From positions 1 to 39,497 of the forward strand of contig JANQIO010000047.1 in assembly GCA_028282105.1 (NCBI GenBank): a DNA stretch of 39,497 nt, given 5' to 3'. The notes below the pieces were generated by a model, which did not search any database, was not told the origin of the DNA, and was given only the letters and a program-made list of their open reading frames with translations. Within the stretch, counting starts at the first letter, position 1, and the number at the start of each line of letters is the position of its first letter. The translations under genes were made by a program, and so were the position numbers. Shown in pieces: positions 15,882 through 23,020 of the stretch. Origin of the DNA: Halieaceae bacterium (GTDB lineage: Bacteria > Pseudomonadota > Gammaproteobacteria > Pseudomonadales > Halieaceae).

Positions 15882-17024
15882 CTAGCGCTGAAGTATGGTT
15901 ACTGCACTGATACCGGGTGCTCCGTACACGTGGCTATAGGCCAGTTTGGGGTCACCAGGTACCTGGCGCGCGCCGCCTTCACCGCGGAGCTGCACCACGT
16001 TCTCATGTATTTGCCGCAGTCCGGATGCGCCGATGGGTTCGCCGTTTGCCAGGCAGCCCCCGTCGGTGTTCACCGGCAGTCGACCGTCGATTTTGGTCTC
16101 GCCGTTGAGCAGCATGTACTCCTGCTCGCCGTCCTCGCAGAACCCGTTCTCTGACATGTGCATGATTTCCGCGCCGGACTCGGTATCCTGCAGCTGCGCC
16201 ACGTCGATATCTTGCGGGCCGACGCCCGCCATTTCGAACACGGCCTTCGAGGCATCCACCGTGGGCCCGGCGATATGCTCGAGCGCCTGGGACGGTGCGA
16301 ACACCTCGAAAGAACCATAGCGACGCGAGCGCAGGGCTGCGCCACGGATCAACACCGGTTTATCAGTGTACTGCTTTGCCTTGTCGGCGCGGCACACCAC
16401 CAGCGCTACCCCGCCTTCAGAGGGCGAACAAAACATGAACTTGGTGAGCGGGTCGTTGACCATCATCGAGTTGAGGATTTCTTCTTCGCCGATCGGCGAC
16501 TGGCGCCAGGCATTGGGGTTGCGGGCGCCGTTTTCGAAGGCCTTTTCCGCCACCTTGGCCAGCGCTCGGTTGGTGATGCCATAGTCGTGCATGTACTTGG
16601 TGATCTTCATGGCGAAGAACTGGGTGGTCAGCATCAGGCCGGTCTCGCCGTACCAGGCGCCGATCCCCAGGCTCTTGGGGTCGGCATTAAAGGCACCGCG
16701 CTCGTGCTTGTCGAAACCCACCACCAGGCCGATATCAAACTCGCCCGACTTAATGGCGTTGTACGCCGACATCAGCGAGCTGCCACCAGTGGCGCAGCCG
16801 TTGGCCACGTTGGTGAACGGCAAGCCGGTCAGACCCAGCTCGTTAACCAGGGAATCCGCGCTGCCGGCGCTGTGACTGCCGCCATAGGCGAACTGCATGT
16901 CCTTGAATTCCACACCGGCGTCTTGCATGGCAGCACGGGCCGCGTAGGCGCCCTGCTGCATACCCGTGCGTTCGGGTGTGCGGCCAAAGGGGTGTATGCC
17001 AGCCCCGACAATTGCTACATCCAT
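15882..17024 (-). CDS. Thiolase-superfamily lipid-transfer protein (Ltp2/SCP-x-like)
   Basis: This 380-residue protein has the thiolase fold: NGCATGGSS places Cys77 at the usual nucleophile position. The other catalytic elements are changed. The GHPxGATG histidine is Glu329 in NGEPIGASG (327-335), and the C-terminal CGG motif is HVYGAPG with Tyr367. These changes are typical of the Ltp2 group, which works with a DUF35 partner as an aldolase in steroid side-chain cleavage (family knowledge). The DUF35 gene lies 2 bp upstream, which supports such a complex. A canonical beta-ketothiolase role is less likely. The RBS AGGA lies inside the tail of the previous gene. Confidence 0.88.
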   Translation of the reverse strand: MDVAIVGAGIHPFGRTPERTGMQQGAYAARAAMQDAGVEFKDMQFAYGGSHSAGSADSLVNELGLTGLPFTNVANGCATGGSSLMSAYNAIKSGEFDIGLVVGFDKHERGAFNADPKSLGIGAWYGETGLMLTTQFFAMKITKYMHDYGITNRALAKVAEKAFENGARNPNAWRQSPIGEEEILNSMMVNDPLTKFMFCSPSEGGVALVVCRADKAKQYTDKPVLIRGAALRSRRYGSFEVFAPSQALEHIAGPTVDASKAVFEMAGVGPQDIDVAQLQDTESGAEIMHMSENGFCEDGEQEYMLLNGETKIDGRLPVNTDGGCLANGEPIGASGLRQIHENVVQLRGEGGARQVPGDPKLAYSHVYGAPGISAVTILQR

Positions 17025-17026
17025 GC

Positions 17027-17557
17027 TTATTGATCCTCGCTAGGGTCAGCGCTCAGCGGGCGGAAGGCGAAGCTGATGAGATCGCTGCCGTCCTCAGCCT
17101 GGCGGTAGGGGTAGAACACCACCTCCATCTCCATACCGATTTCCAGCTTGTCCGGGTCATTCTCGGTGAGCCGGCCCTCGACCCGCACCCCGCCCGGCAG
17201 TTCGACGTAGCCGACGCCATAGGGCTGAAAGGTCTCCTGGGTCTCGCCGCTGTTGTAGGGCGACTTGGGCATGAAGCGCTGCACGGTGTAAGTCCAAAGC
17301 GTGCCGCGACGCGGCAGCTCCTCCAGCACCATGTCGGTGGAACAACAGGCGGCACAGCTATCCTGGGGCGGGAAGGCGGCCCTGCCACAGTTCTGGCAGC
17401 GCGCGCACAGCAGCGCCGGATTATCGGATGGCCAGGTGAACAGGCCTTCGCCGATGGGCTTGGCCGTGGCTGAATCGAAGCCGCCGTCGTAGGCAGCGGA
17501 CGGTGCGTTTGAGGACATGAGCGTTTCCATGGGCGAGCTGCCGTGGCAGCCCATCAC
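17027..17557 (-). CDS. DUF35 zinc-ribbon/OB-fold protein, partner of the thiolase-like protein
   Basis: From the longest start (GTG at 17557) the protein has 176 residues. ATG codons at 17554 and 17518 are also possible, and 17518 has GGAAA upstream and fits family length (163 aa). The rubredoxin-like zinc ribbon is CQNC (54-57) with CAAC (68-71). An OB-fold follows (GTLWTYTVQRF, YGVGYVELPGGVRVEGRL, MEMEVVFYPY). DUF35 proteins bind acyl-CoA and pair with Ltp-type thiolases or MaoC hydratases, as in ChsH2. The 2-bp spacing to the thiolase gene supports a heteromeric complex. It is the first gene of the five-gene operon, with motif A upstream. Confidence 0.87.
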   Translation of the reverse strand: MMGCHGSSPMETLMSSNAPSAAYDGGFDSATAKPIGEGLFTWPSDNPALLCARCQNCGRAAFPPQDSCAACCSTDMVLEELPRRGTLWTYTVQRFMPKSPYNSGETQETFQPYGVGYVELPGGVRVEGRLTENDPDKLEIGMEMEVVFYPYRQAEDGSDLISFAFRPLSADPSEDQ

Positions 17558-17611
17558 CTGTTGTTGTTAAGTGTGTGGTGATCATTCATAGTAGCAGCCC
17601 ATTTTGCTAAA

Positions 17612-17629
17612 AAACAGTATGGCTTGTTT
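17612..17629. promoter_or_regulatory. Shared operator motif, site A
   Basis: AAACAGTATGGCTTGTTT is followed by a T-run to 17636. It lies between the divergent DUF35 operon (-) and the SnoaL-like gene (+), about 60 bp from the ATG at 17554. It is one of four matches to AANCAGT-N6-(T/G)GTTT in the cluster. Confidence 0.55.
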
Positions 17630-17678
17630 CTTTTTTGCTACGCTGACACAAGCCCAACGGACCTGACTGGAGACGCCT

Positions 17679-18107
17679 ATGTCGACCCTGGACGAACTTG
17701 CCATCCGCGACCTGAACGCCCGCTACATCGATGCGGTAAACCGCTATAACGCCGAGGACTGGATCGCCACCTGGTCGGCCTCAGCCACCTGGGACCTGAT
17801 GGGCCACGTGGTGGAGGGCAGTGAGGCGATTCTCGCCACCTGGCAGGGCGCCATGGGCGGCTTCGACATGGCGGTAATGATGCTGAATTCCGGCACCATC
17901 GACGTGAACGGCGAGCAGGCCACTGGTCGCTGGTACGTCACCGAGCACCTGGTGCCAGGCGAGGGCGACGCCAGCATGGTGCTCGGAGTCTACAACGACG
18001 AATATGCCCTGGAAAATGGCCACTGGGTATTCACCCGCCGCAGCTACAAGATCATCTACCAGGGCCACCCGGACCTGTCCGGTAACTACACCCCCTACCG
18101 GCCCTGA
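17679..18107 (+). CDS. SnoaL-like (NTF2-fold) protein
   Basis: This 142-residue protein has the NTF2-like cone fold pattern: IRDLNARYIDAVNRYNAEDWIATWSASATWDLMG at the start, then AILATWQGAM and strands GEQATGRWYVTEHLV, MVLGVYNDEYALENGHWVFTRRSYKIIYQG. SnoaL-type members act as isomerases, hydratases or cyclases in catabolic and polyketide pathways, and many have no known reaction. Asp and His residues line the predicted cavity, but no catalytic set can be named. It is transcribed divergently from the DUF35 operon and shares motif A, so it is likely part of the same pathway. Confidence 0.8.
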   Translation: MSTLDELAIRDLNARYIDAVNRYNAEDWIATWSASATWDLMGHVVEGSEAILATWQGAMGGFDMAVMMLNSGTIDVNGEQATGRWYVTEHLVPGEGDASMVLGVYNDEYALENGHWVFTRRSYKIIYQGHPDLSGNYTPYRP

Positions 18108-18122
18108 ACGGCAAAGCCGCCG

Positions 18123-18872
18123 CTAGGCGCGCACCAGCGCGCCGCCATCCACCGCCAGCCCGTGGCCGCTGATAAAATCCGCGTCACGGGAGGCCAGGAA
18201 CAGAATCGCCCGGGCGATATCCTCGGGCTGGCCCCAGCGGCCGGCGGCACTCTTCTCGACCCAAAAATCCCTGAACTCGGCATCGTTCTCCACCAGGTCC
18301 CGGGTAATGCCGGTAACGATGGCCCCGGGCAGGATGTAGTTCACGGTAATGCCCTGTTTGCCTACCTCGACCGCCAGGTTCTTGCTGAATCCCGCTACCC
18401 CGTGCTTCGAAGCGGTGTAGGCGCCCATGCCCTCGTTGGCCAACAACGCCGACACCGAGGCGATATTGACGATACGCCCTGCCGGCGTGGCCGCCAGTAG
18501 CGGCAACGCCTCGCGGCTGAGGCGGAACATGGCGCGCAGGTTGACGTTGAGCGCGGCATCCCACATGGCGTCCTCAGTCTCAGCCAGGCTGGCCACCGGG
18601 CAGATGCCGGCGTTATTCACCAGTACATTCAGGCCTCCAAGCACCCCCTCGGCTTCCGAGATCATGTTGGCCGGGGCGTCGTCCGCTGCGACATCCTGCA
18701 CCAGGGTCTTGATGCCGTGGGCAGCCAGGCTTTCGAGTCCGTCCGGGTTGAGGTCCACGGCCAGCACGGCTGCACCGGCCTCGTGGAAAGCCTGTGCAGT
18801 GGCGCGGCCGATGCCGTCGCCGGCGCCGGTCACCAGTACCCGGTAATCGGAATAATCGTAGTCGATGCGCAT
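18123..18872 (-). CDS. Short-chain dehydrogenase/reductase
   Basis: This 249-residue classical SDR has the cofactor motif TGAGDGIG (15-22), Asp40 after the second strand (suggesting NAD preference), NNAG (86-89), and catalytic Ser139, Tyr152 and Lys156 (YTASK). IVTGI and the C-terminal FISGHGLAVDGGALV complete the FabG-like pattern. It would oxidise a hydroxy group or reduce a ketone of a pathway intermediate. It lies 24 bp downstream of the second CurA-type reductase on the same strand, so the two genes probably share a transcript and motif B. Confidence 0.92.
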   Translation of the reverse strand: MRIDYDYSDYRVLVTGAGDGIGRATAQAFHEAGAAVLAVDLNPDGLESLAAHGIKTLVQDVAADDAPANMISEAEGVLGGLNVLVNNAGICPVASLAETEDAMWDAALNVNLRAMFRLSREALPLLAATPAGRIVNIASVSALLANEGMGAYTASKHGVAGFSKNLAVEVGKQGITVNYILPGAIVTGITRDLVENDAEFRDFWVEKSAAGRWGQPEDIARAILFLASRDADFISGHGLAVDGGALVRA

Positions 18873-18896
18873 GGCGCGTACTCCCGGTAGGCCGCC

Positions 18897-19913
18897 CTAC
18901 TCGTCTGCAATCTTGATAATCAGCTTGCCGGTGTTGCGGCCGTCAAACAGCATGTGGAACGCGTCCAGCGCATTCTCCAGGCCCTCCACCACGTGCTCCT
19001 TGTACTGCAGTTTGCCCTGCTGCAGCCAGTCGGCCATGGCGGCGATCCCCTCCGGGAACTGGGGCACGTAGCTCTTCACCACGAAGCCTTCCATGCGGGC
19101 ACTCTTGGCCAGCAACTGCCACAGGTTTTTCGGCCCGGGCCGTTTCTCCTCGTCGTTGTAGGTGGCAATCCAGCCGCAAAAGACGATGCGGGCGCGCTCG
19201 GCCAGGTTCAGCAGCACCGCGTCGAGCATATCGCCGCCGACATTCTCCCAATAGATGTCTACCCCGTCGGGGCACTTATCCGCGATGGCAGCGGCCAGGT
19301 CGTCACAGGCCTTGTAGTCAATCACGTCGTCGAAGCCGCACTCGTCGATCAGCCAGCGGCACTTGTCCTCGCCACCGGCCATGCCGATCACTCGACAGCC
19401 CTTGATCTTGCCGATCTGCCCAACAATGGAGCCGACGGCACCCGCGGCCCCGCTCACCAGCAGGGTCTCACCTTCCTTCGGCTCGCCCACGTCCAACAAG
19501 CCAAAATAGGCGGTAAGGCCAGTGGCGCCGAGAATGCTGAGGTAAGTCGTCAGCGGCATACCCATCGGGTCGACCTTGCTGGCGGCCTCTGCCGGGCACA
19601 GCGTGTAGTCCTCCCAGGCATTCATACCGAGGGCGATATCTCCCACCTCAAAGTCGGGGCTGTTGCTTTGCACCACGCGGCCGATGCCGGTGGCCCAGAC
19701 CTTGGTGCCCACCGGGATGGGTTCGATGTAGTTGGGCTCATCCGACATCCAGCCGCGGATCGCCGGATCCAGGGAAATGTAGAGATTGCGAATCACAATC
19801 TCGCCGTCGCCAGCTTCCGGTACCGGTGACTCGATCATCGGCACCTCCTCCGGAGTGGGCAGGGCGACAGGACGAGACTTGAGGATGAACTGACGGTTGA
19901 CGGCGGGATCCAT
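18897..19913 (-). CDS. NADPH-dependent CurA/leukotriene-B4-dehydrogenase-like reductase (copy B)
   Basis: I chose the ATG at 19913 (338 aa) because it has AGGAAG seven bases upstream and yields MDPAVNRQFILKSRP, the usual beginning of the family. A longer frame to 19973 would run into motif B. It is a zinc-free medium-chain reductase with SLDPAIRGWM and the NADPH loop VSGAAGAVGSIVGQIGK. It is a clear paralogue of the 11799 gene, with the same signature strings but many differences. It probably reduces an enone or enoyl intermediate distinct from that of copy A. It heads a two-gene operon with the SDR. Confidence 0.88.
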   Translation of the reverse strand: MDPAVNRQFILKSRPVALPTPEEVPMIESPVPEAGDGEIVIRNLYISLDPAIRGWMSDEPNYIEPIPVGTKVWATGIGRVVQSNSPDFEVGDIALGMNAWEDYTLCPAEAASKVDPMGMPLTTYLSILGATGLTAYFGLLDVGEPKEGETLLVSGAAGAVGSIVGQIGKIKGCRVIGMAGGEDKCRWLIDECGFDDVIDYKACDDLAAAIADKCPDGVDIYWENVGGDMLDAVLLNLAERARIVFCGWIATYNDEEKRPGPKNLWQLLAKSARMEGFVVKSYVPQFPEGIAAMADWLQQGKLQYKEHVVEGLENALDAFHMLFDGRNTGKLIIKIADE

Positions 19914-19963
19914 GGCTTTGCTTCCTGAGGAAAAGTAAACGATCAGGTTAGTCGCCGACAAAA

Positions 19964-19981
19964 AAGCAGTCAACTTTGTTT
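19964..19981. promoter_or_regulatory. Shared operator motif, site B
   Basis: AAGCAGTCAACTTTGTTT is followed by GTTTTT. It lies 51 bp upstream of the reductase ATG (19913, minus) and 71 bp upstream of the monooxygenase ATG (20052, plus). On the minus strand TTGACT (a possible -35) overlaps it. Confidence 0.55.
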
Positions 19982-20051
19982 GTTTTTACGGCAGGCTCTG
20001 TTAGCGTTGCTGTCCTCGAGCGGTATCGACAGCAAACACCGGGAGACAAGC

Positions 20052-20405
20052 ATGACCATACTGATCAACGGCACCGTGGACTTCGAGCCCGCCGACGCCG
20101 AAAAAGCCGTGGCGGCCGCCGCCGACCTGATGGCCGAGACCCGCACCCAGGCCGGCTGCCGGCACTATGTCTGGAGCCTCGACCCCGCCGTACCCGGCCG
20201 GGTTTACGTCTACGAAAACTGGGAGAGCGAGCAGGCCCTGGCCGACCACCTGGCGGGGCGCTACTACCGGGAGATGCTGGGGCTGCTGAGCGGATTCGGC
20301 ATCAAGGCCTCGGAAACTCTCAAGTACCGCATCGACGCCGCCGGTCCGATTTACGACGAAACCGGCACCCCACGGGCGGACTTCTTCGCCACCGTCGACG
20401 CCTGA
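20052..20405 (+). CDS. Antibiotic-biosynthesis-monooxygenase (ABM) domain protein
   Basis: The ATG at 20052 (117 aa) has GGGAG upstream and starts MTILINGTVDF. A 24-residue longer frame lacks an RBS. The protein is one dimeric alpha/beta ferredoxin-like ABM domain: DAEKAVAAAADLMAETRTQAGCRHYVWSLDP, then RVYVYENWESEQALADHLAG. Members are small cofactor-free monooxygenases, heme-degrading enzymes or ligand-binding proteins. No catalytic residue is certain here. It is divergent from copy B of the reductase and shares motif B, so it belongs to the same cluster. A strong terminator follows. Confidence 0.83.
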   Translation: MTILINGTVDFEPADAEKAVAAAADLMAETRTQAGCRHYVWSLDPAVPGRVYVYENWESEQALADHLAGRYYREMLGLLSGFGIKASETLKYRIDAAGPIYDETGTPRADFFATVDA

Positions 20406-20448
20406 AGCGCAGCAAGCCGCTGCCAGACCGGGGCGCTTCGTCCCGCAC

Positions 20449-20482
20449 AAAAACGGCCTTCTCTGCTGAGAAGGCCGTTTTT
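20449..20482. terminator. Bidirectional Rho-independent terminator
   Basis: A 15-bp perfect stem has its left arm at 20449-20463 (AAAAACGGCCTTCTC), loop TGCT and right arm at 20468-20482. A-runs and T-runs at the ends give U-tracts in both directions. It separates the ABM gene (+) from the TonB-dependent receptor (-). Confidence 0.92.
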
Positions 20483-20500
20483 AGTTTGCAGGGGTAAGCC

Positions 20501-22711
20501 CTAGAAGTTACCGGAGATCTGCATGCCGTACTGGGTACCCCCAGTGATGGAGGAGAAGGCGAACAGGCCAGGCACCACGACCAGTGAGCCGTAGTCCATC
20601 TCGTCGGTAATGTCGCGGCCAAAGGCTGAGATGCGTACGCTCTTGCCTTCGGTCCAGTCCCACTCGTAAGACAGGGTGGCGTCGATCAGGGTGCGGTCCT
20701 GAATCAGGCCGCGCGGATCGTTGCTGACTTCCACCCAGTACTCGTCCGTATAGCGAGCGGCCGCGAACAGTGACAGTACGCCCGGACCGATCGGGTAGGC
20801 AAAGGTACCCGTCACACCGCCTGTCCACTCAGGCACGCGGCGCAGTTCCAGGTCGGAGTTGTCGGTTTCGATGCCGTCGCCGTTGAGGTCGGCGACATAG
20901 TCGTCGTACTCGGCGTCCAGGTAGCCGACGTTGGCGGTAAAGGTCAGGTACTCGTTGGCGACCCAGGTCCACTCACTTTCAAAGCCGGAGATTTCCACGG
21001 TAGCCGCGTTGCGCACCACGGTAAAGGTGCCGCCGAAGCCATCCGGGATGATCACCTCTTCCTGCTTGTCGTCGTAGTCGGTGTAGAAGATGTTGGCGTT
21101 CCAGCGCAGGGTGCGATCAAAGAACTCACCCTTCATACCAATCTCGTACTGGTCCACGTATTCCGGGTCGTAGGGTCCGATGGAATCCGGGGTGAAGTTC
21201 CGGCCGTTGAAGCCCCCGGAGCGGAAGCCCTGGGAGAAGCTGGCGTAAAACATCACGTCGTCAGAGAAACGGTAGTCCAGGCCGACCTTGCCGGTAAACT
21301 CGTCCCAGCTCTCATCTGCGTTGGCAGAGCCGATCGGGTTGAAGTTGTCCGGCGTGCCCAGGGACAGCTGGTTAAAGGCGTCGAACTCCTTCTCTTCCTC
21401 GGTGTAGCGACCACCCAGGGTCAGGGTCCAGTCCTCGGCCAGGTTGATATGCACCTCGCCGAACAGCGCCCAGGCCTCTCGATCCTGCTCGTAGGTCGGG
21501 TTCTGGTAGACCGCGCCCGTGCCGTCCGGGGCGGTGCCGAGCAGTTCGAGAATGGCGGTGAACTGCTCCAGTTCATAGTTGTCGTCCAGCAGGTAGACAC
21601 CGGCCACGAAATTCCAGTTCTCACTGATCGCGTCGCTGGAGGCGAAGCGCAGTTCGAAGGAGGTCTGCTCCGAGGTCTGAGCACGGTCGGTGTGGAAAAT
21701 CGGTACCGGGGCCGCATCAAAGTCGGTGGGCACGTCTTCATCGGTGTCGCGGTAGCCAATGATGCTGGTAAAGGTACCTGCGTCGATCTCGTAATCGAGC
21801 TGCAGCGTGTAGGTATCCTGCTCGAACTCGAGGCCGCGCAGGTAGTCCTGGGTCAGGTTATCGAGGCTACCGTTGTCACAGAAGCCCAGCACACAGGACA
21901 GTTCCGGCAACTGAGCACGGTTGACCAGGGCGACACCGTTGTTCTGGTCCTCGAAATGTACGTAGGTAAACAGCGCTTCGAAGTTATCGGTGGGCGTCCA
22001 CAGCAGGGTACCGGTGAATTCGGTATCGTCGCGCTCGATCGCTTCCTTGCCGTCAAAATTCTCCAGCATCGCGCCGTCTTGCTGGGTGAAGGCGCCGATC
22101 TTACCGGCCAGTTTGCCTTCGACAATCGGGAAGTTGATGACCGCCTTGGCATCCATCCGGTCATCGTTGCCCACCGTGGCCTCGTACTTCAGGCCGAGTT
22201 CGCCGGTGGGCCGGGTGCGCTGGATGTTGATCACGCCACCGGTGGTATTCCGTCCGAACAGCGTGCCCTGGGGGCCGCGCAGCACTTCCAGGCTACCGAA
22301 GTCGAAGGTGTTGACCATGGAGCCGTTGACGAAGGACAGCGGCACGCCGTCAATCACCACGCCTACAGCGGGGTCAAAGCTACGCTCCACTTCCTGGGTG
22401 CCGACACCGCGGAAGTACAGCGAGGCAGCGCCGGGCGCCACGCTCACCGCGTCAATCACCACATTGGGGATGAAACCCTCCAACTGGCGAATGTCACGCA
22501 TGATCAGGGCATCGATGTTGTCGCCCGAGAAGGCGGTGATGGCGACCGGCACATCCTGACCGGATTCCAGCACCTTACGGGCGGTGACCACAATTTCTTC
22601 AAGAGTTGCGCCGTCCTGCGCCATAGTCGCCGGGGCGACCATGGCGCTGGCCGAGAAGGCCAGGGCGAGCGCAAGTGGCGTACGGGTAAAACCGGGGGTA
22701 CATACTTTCAT
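20501..22711 (-). CDS. TonB-dependent outer-membrane receptor
   Basis: This 736-residue protein has a signal peptide (ending near TMAQ, residue 32) and a TonB box-like EEIVVTAR. A plug domain follows (about 55-165: PVAITAFSGDNI, RDIRQLEGFIPNV, FRGVGTQE, VVIDGVPLS, LEVLRGPQGTLFGRNTTGGVINI). A 22-strand-type barrel runs to the end and closes with aromatic Phe (MQISGNF), the BamA recognition terminus. It belongs to the FecA-like catabolic receptors expanded in marine gammaproteobacteria, which import hydrophobic organics as well as siderophores. Its place inside the oxygenase/CoA cluster and motif C upstream suggest it imports the growth substrate. Confidence 0.93.
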   Translation of the reverse strand: MKVCTPGFTRTPLALALAFSASAMVAPATMAQDGATLEEIVVTARKVLESGQDVPVAITAFSGDNIDALIMRDIRQLEGFIPNVVIDAVSVAPGAASLYFRGVGTQEVERSFDPAVGVVIDGVPLSFVNGSMVNTFDFGSLEVLRGPQGTLFGRNTTGGVINIQRTRPTGELGLKYEATVGNDDRMDAKAVINFPIVEGKLAGKIGAFTQQDGAMLENFDGKEAIERDDTEFTGTLLWTPTDNFEALFTYVHFEDQNNGVALVNRAQLPELSCVLGFCDNGSLDNLTQDYLRGLEFEQDTYTLQLDYEIDAGTFTSIIGYRDTDEDVPTDFDAAPVPIFHTDRAQTSEQTSFELRFASSDAISENWNFVAGVYLLDDNYELEQFTAILELLGTAPDGTGAVYQNPTYEQDREAWALFGEVHINLAEDWTLTLGGRYTEEEKEFDAFNQLSLGTPDNFNPIGSANADESWDEFTGKVGLDYRFSDDVMFYASFSQGFRSGGFNGRNFTPDSIGPYDPEYVDQYEIGMKGEFFDRTLRWNANIFYTDYDDKQEEVIIPDGFGGTFTVVRNAATVEISGFESEWTWVANEYLTFTANVGYLDAEYDDYVADLNGDGIETDNSDLELRRVPEWTGGVTGTFAYPIGPGVLSLFAAARYTDEYWVEVSNDPRGLIQDRTLIDATLSYEWDWTEGKSVRISAFGRDITDEMDYGSLVVVPGLFAFSSITGGTQYGMQISGNF

Positions 22712-22839
22712 TGGAGACTCCTGCCAGCCGCTATAGCGGCGTTTCCCGGGTGCGGGTACCCGGTTCTTATAGTTAGTGGTGCAGCAGCCCGTTTTGGATA
22801 TTGCGGATTTAGCTGGACTGCATCACCGGCGGAAAATAC

Positions 22840-22857
22840 AATCAGTACTGTCTGTTT
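22840..22857. promoter_or_regulatory. Shared operator motif, site C
   Basis: AATCAGTACTGTCTGTTT is followed by four more T residues. It lies in the divergent space between the TonB receptor (132 bp from its ATG) and the molybdopterin oxidoreductase gene. ACAATCAGT is shared with site D. Confidence 0.6.
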
Positions 22858-22965
22858 TTTTAAGTATTGATCGCTTTGCGGGCGATTTGCAAGCTGGCGA
22901 TTGACAAAAATTCCCATTCAAAGCTGCCGCGACTGCAGCCCATGACCAGCCCGTTAGTGGCCCAT

Positions 22966-23020
22966 GACTAGCCCACGAGTAGCCCACGAGTAGCCCATGA
23001 GTAGCCCATGAGTAGCCCTA
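22966..23020 (+). repeat. 11-bp tandem repeat covering the start region of the molybdopterin gene
   Basis: There are five units of GAGTAGCCCAY (22966-22976, 22977-22987, 22988-22998, 22999-23009, 23010-23020), the first and last with small changes. Each full unit ends in AT, so unit junctions create ATG. The mini-frame ATG AGT AGC CCA TGA (22997-23011) ends in ATGA overlapping the ATG at 23008. No ordinary Shine-Dalgarno is visible in the array. Confidence 0.8.
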
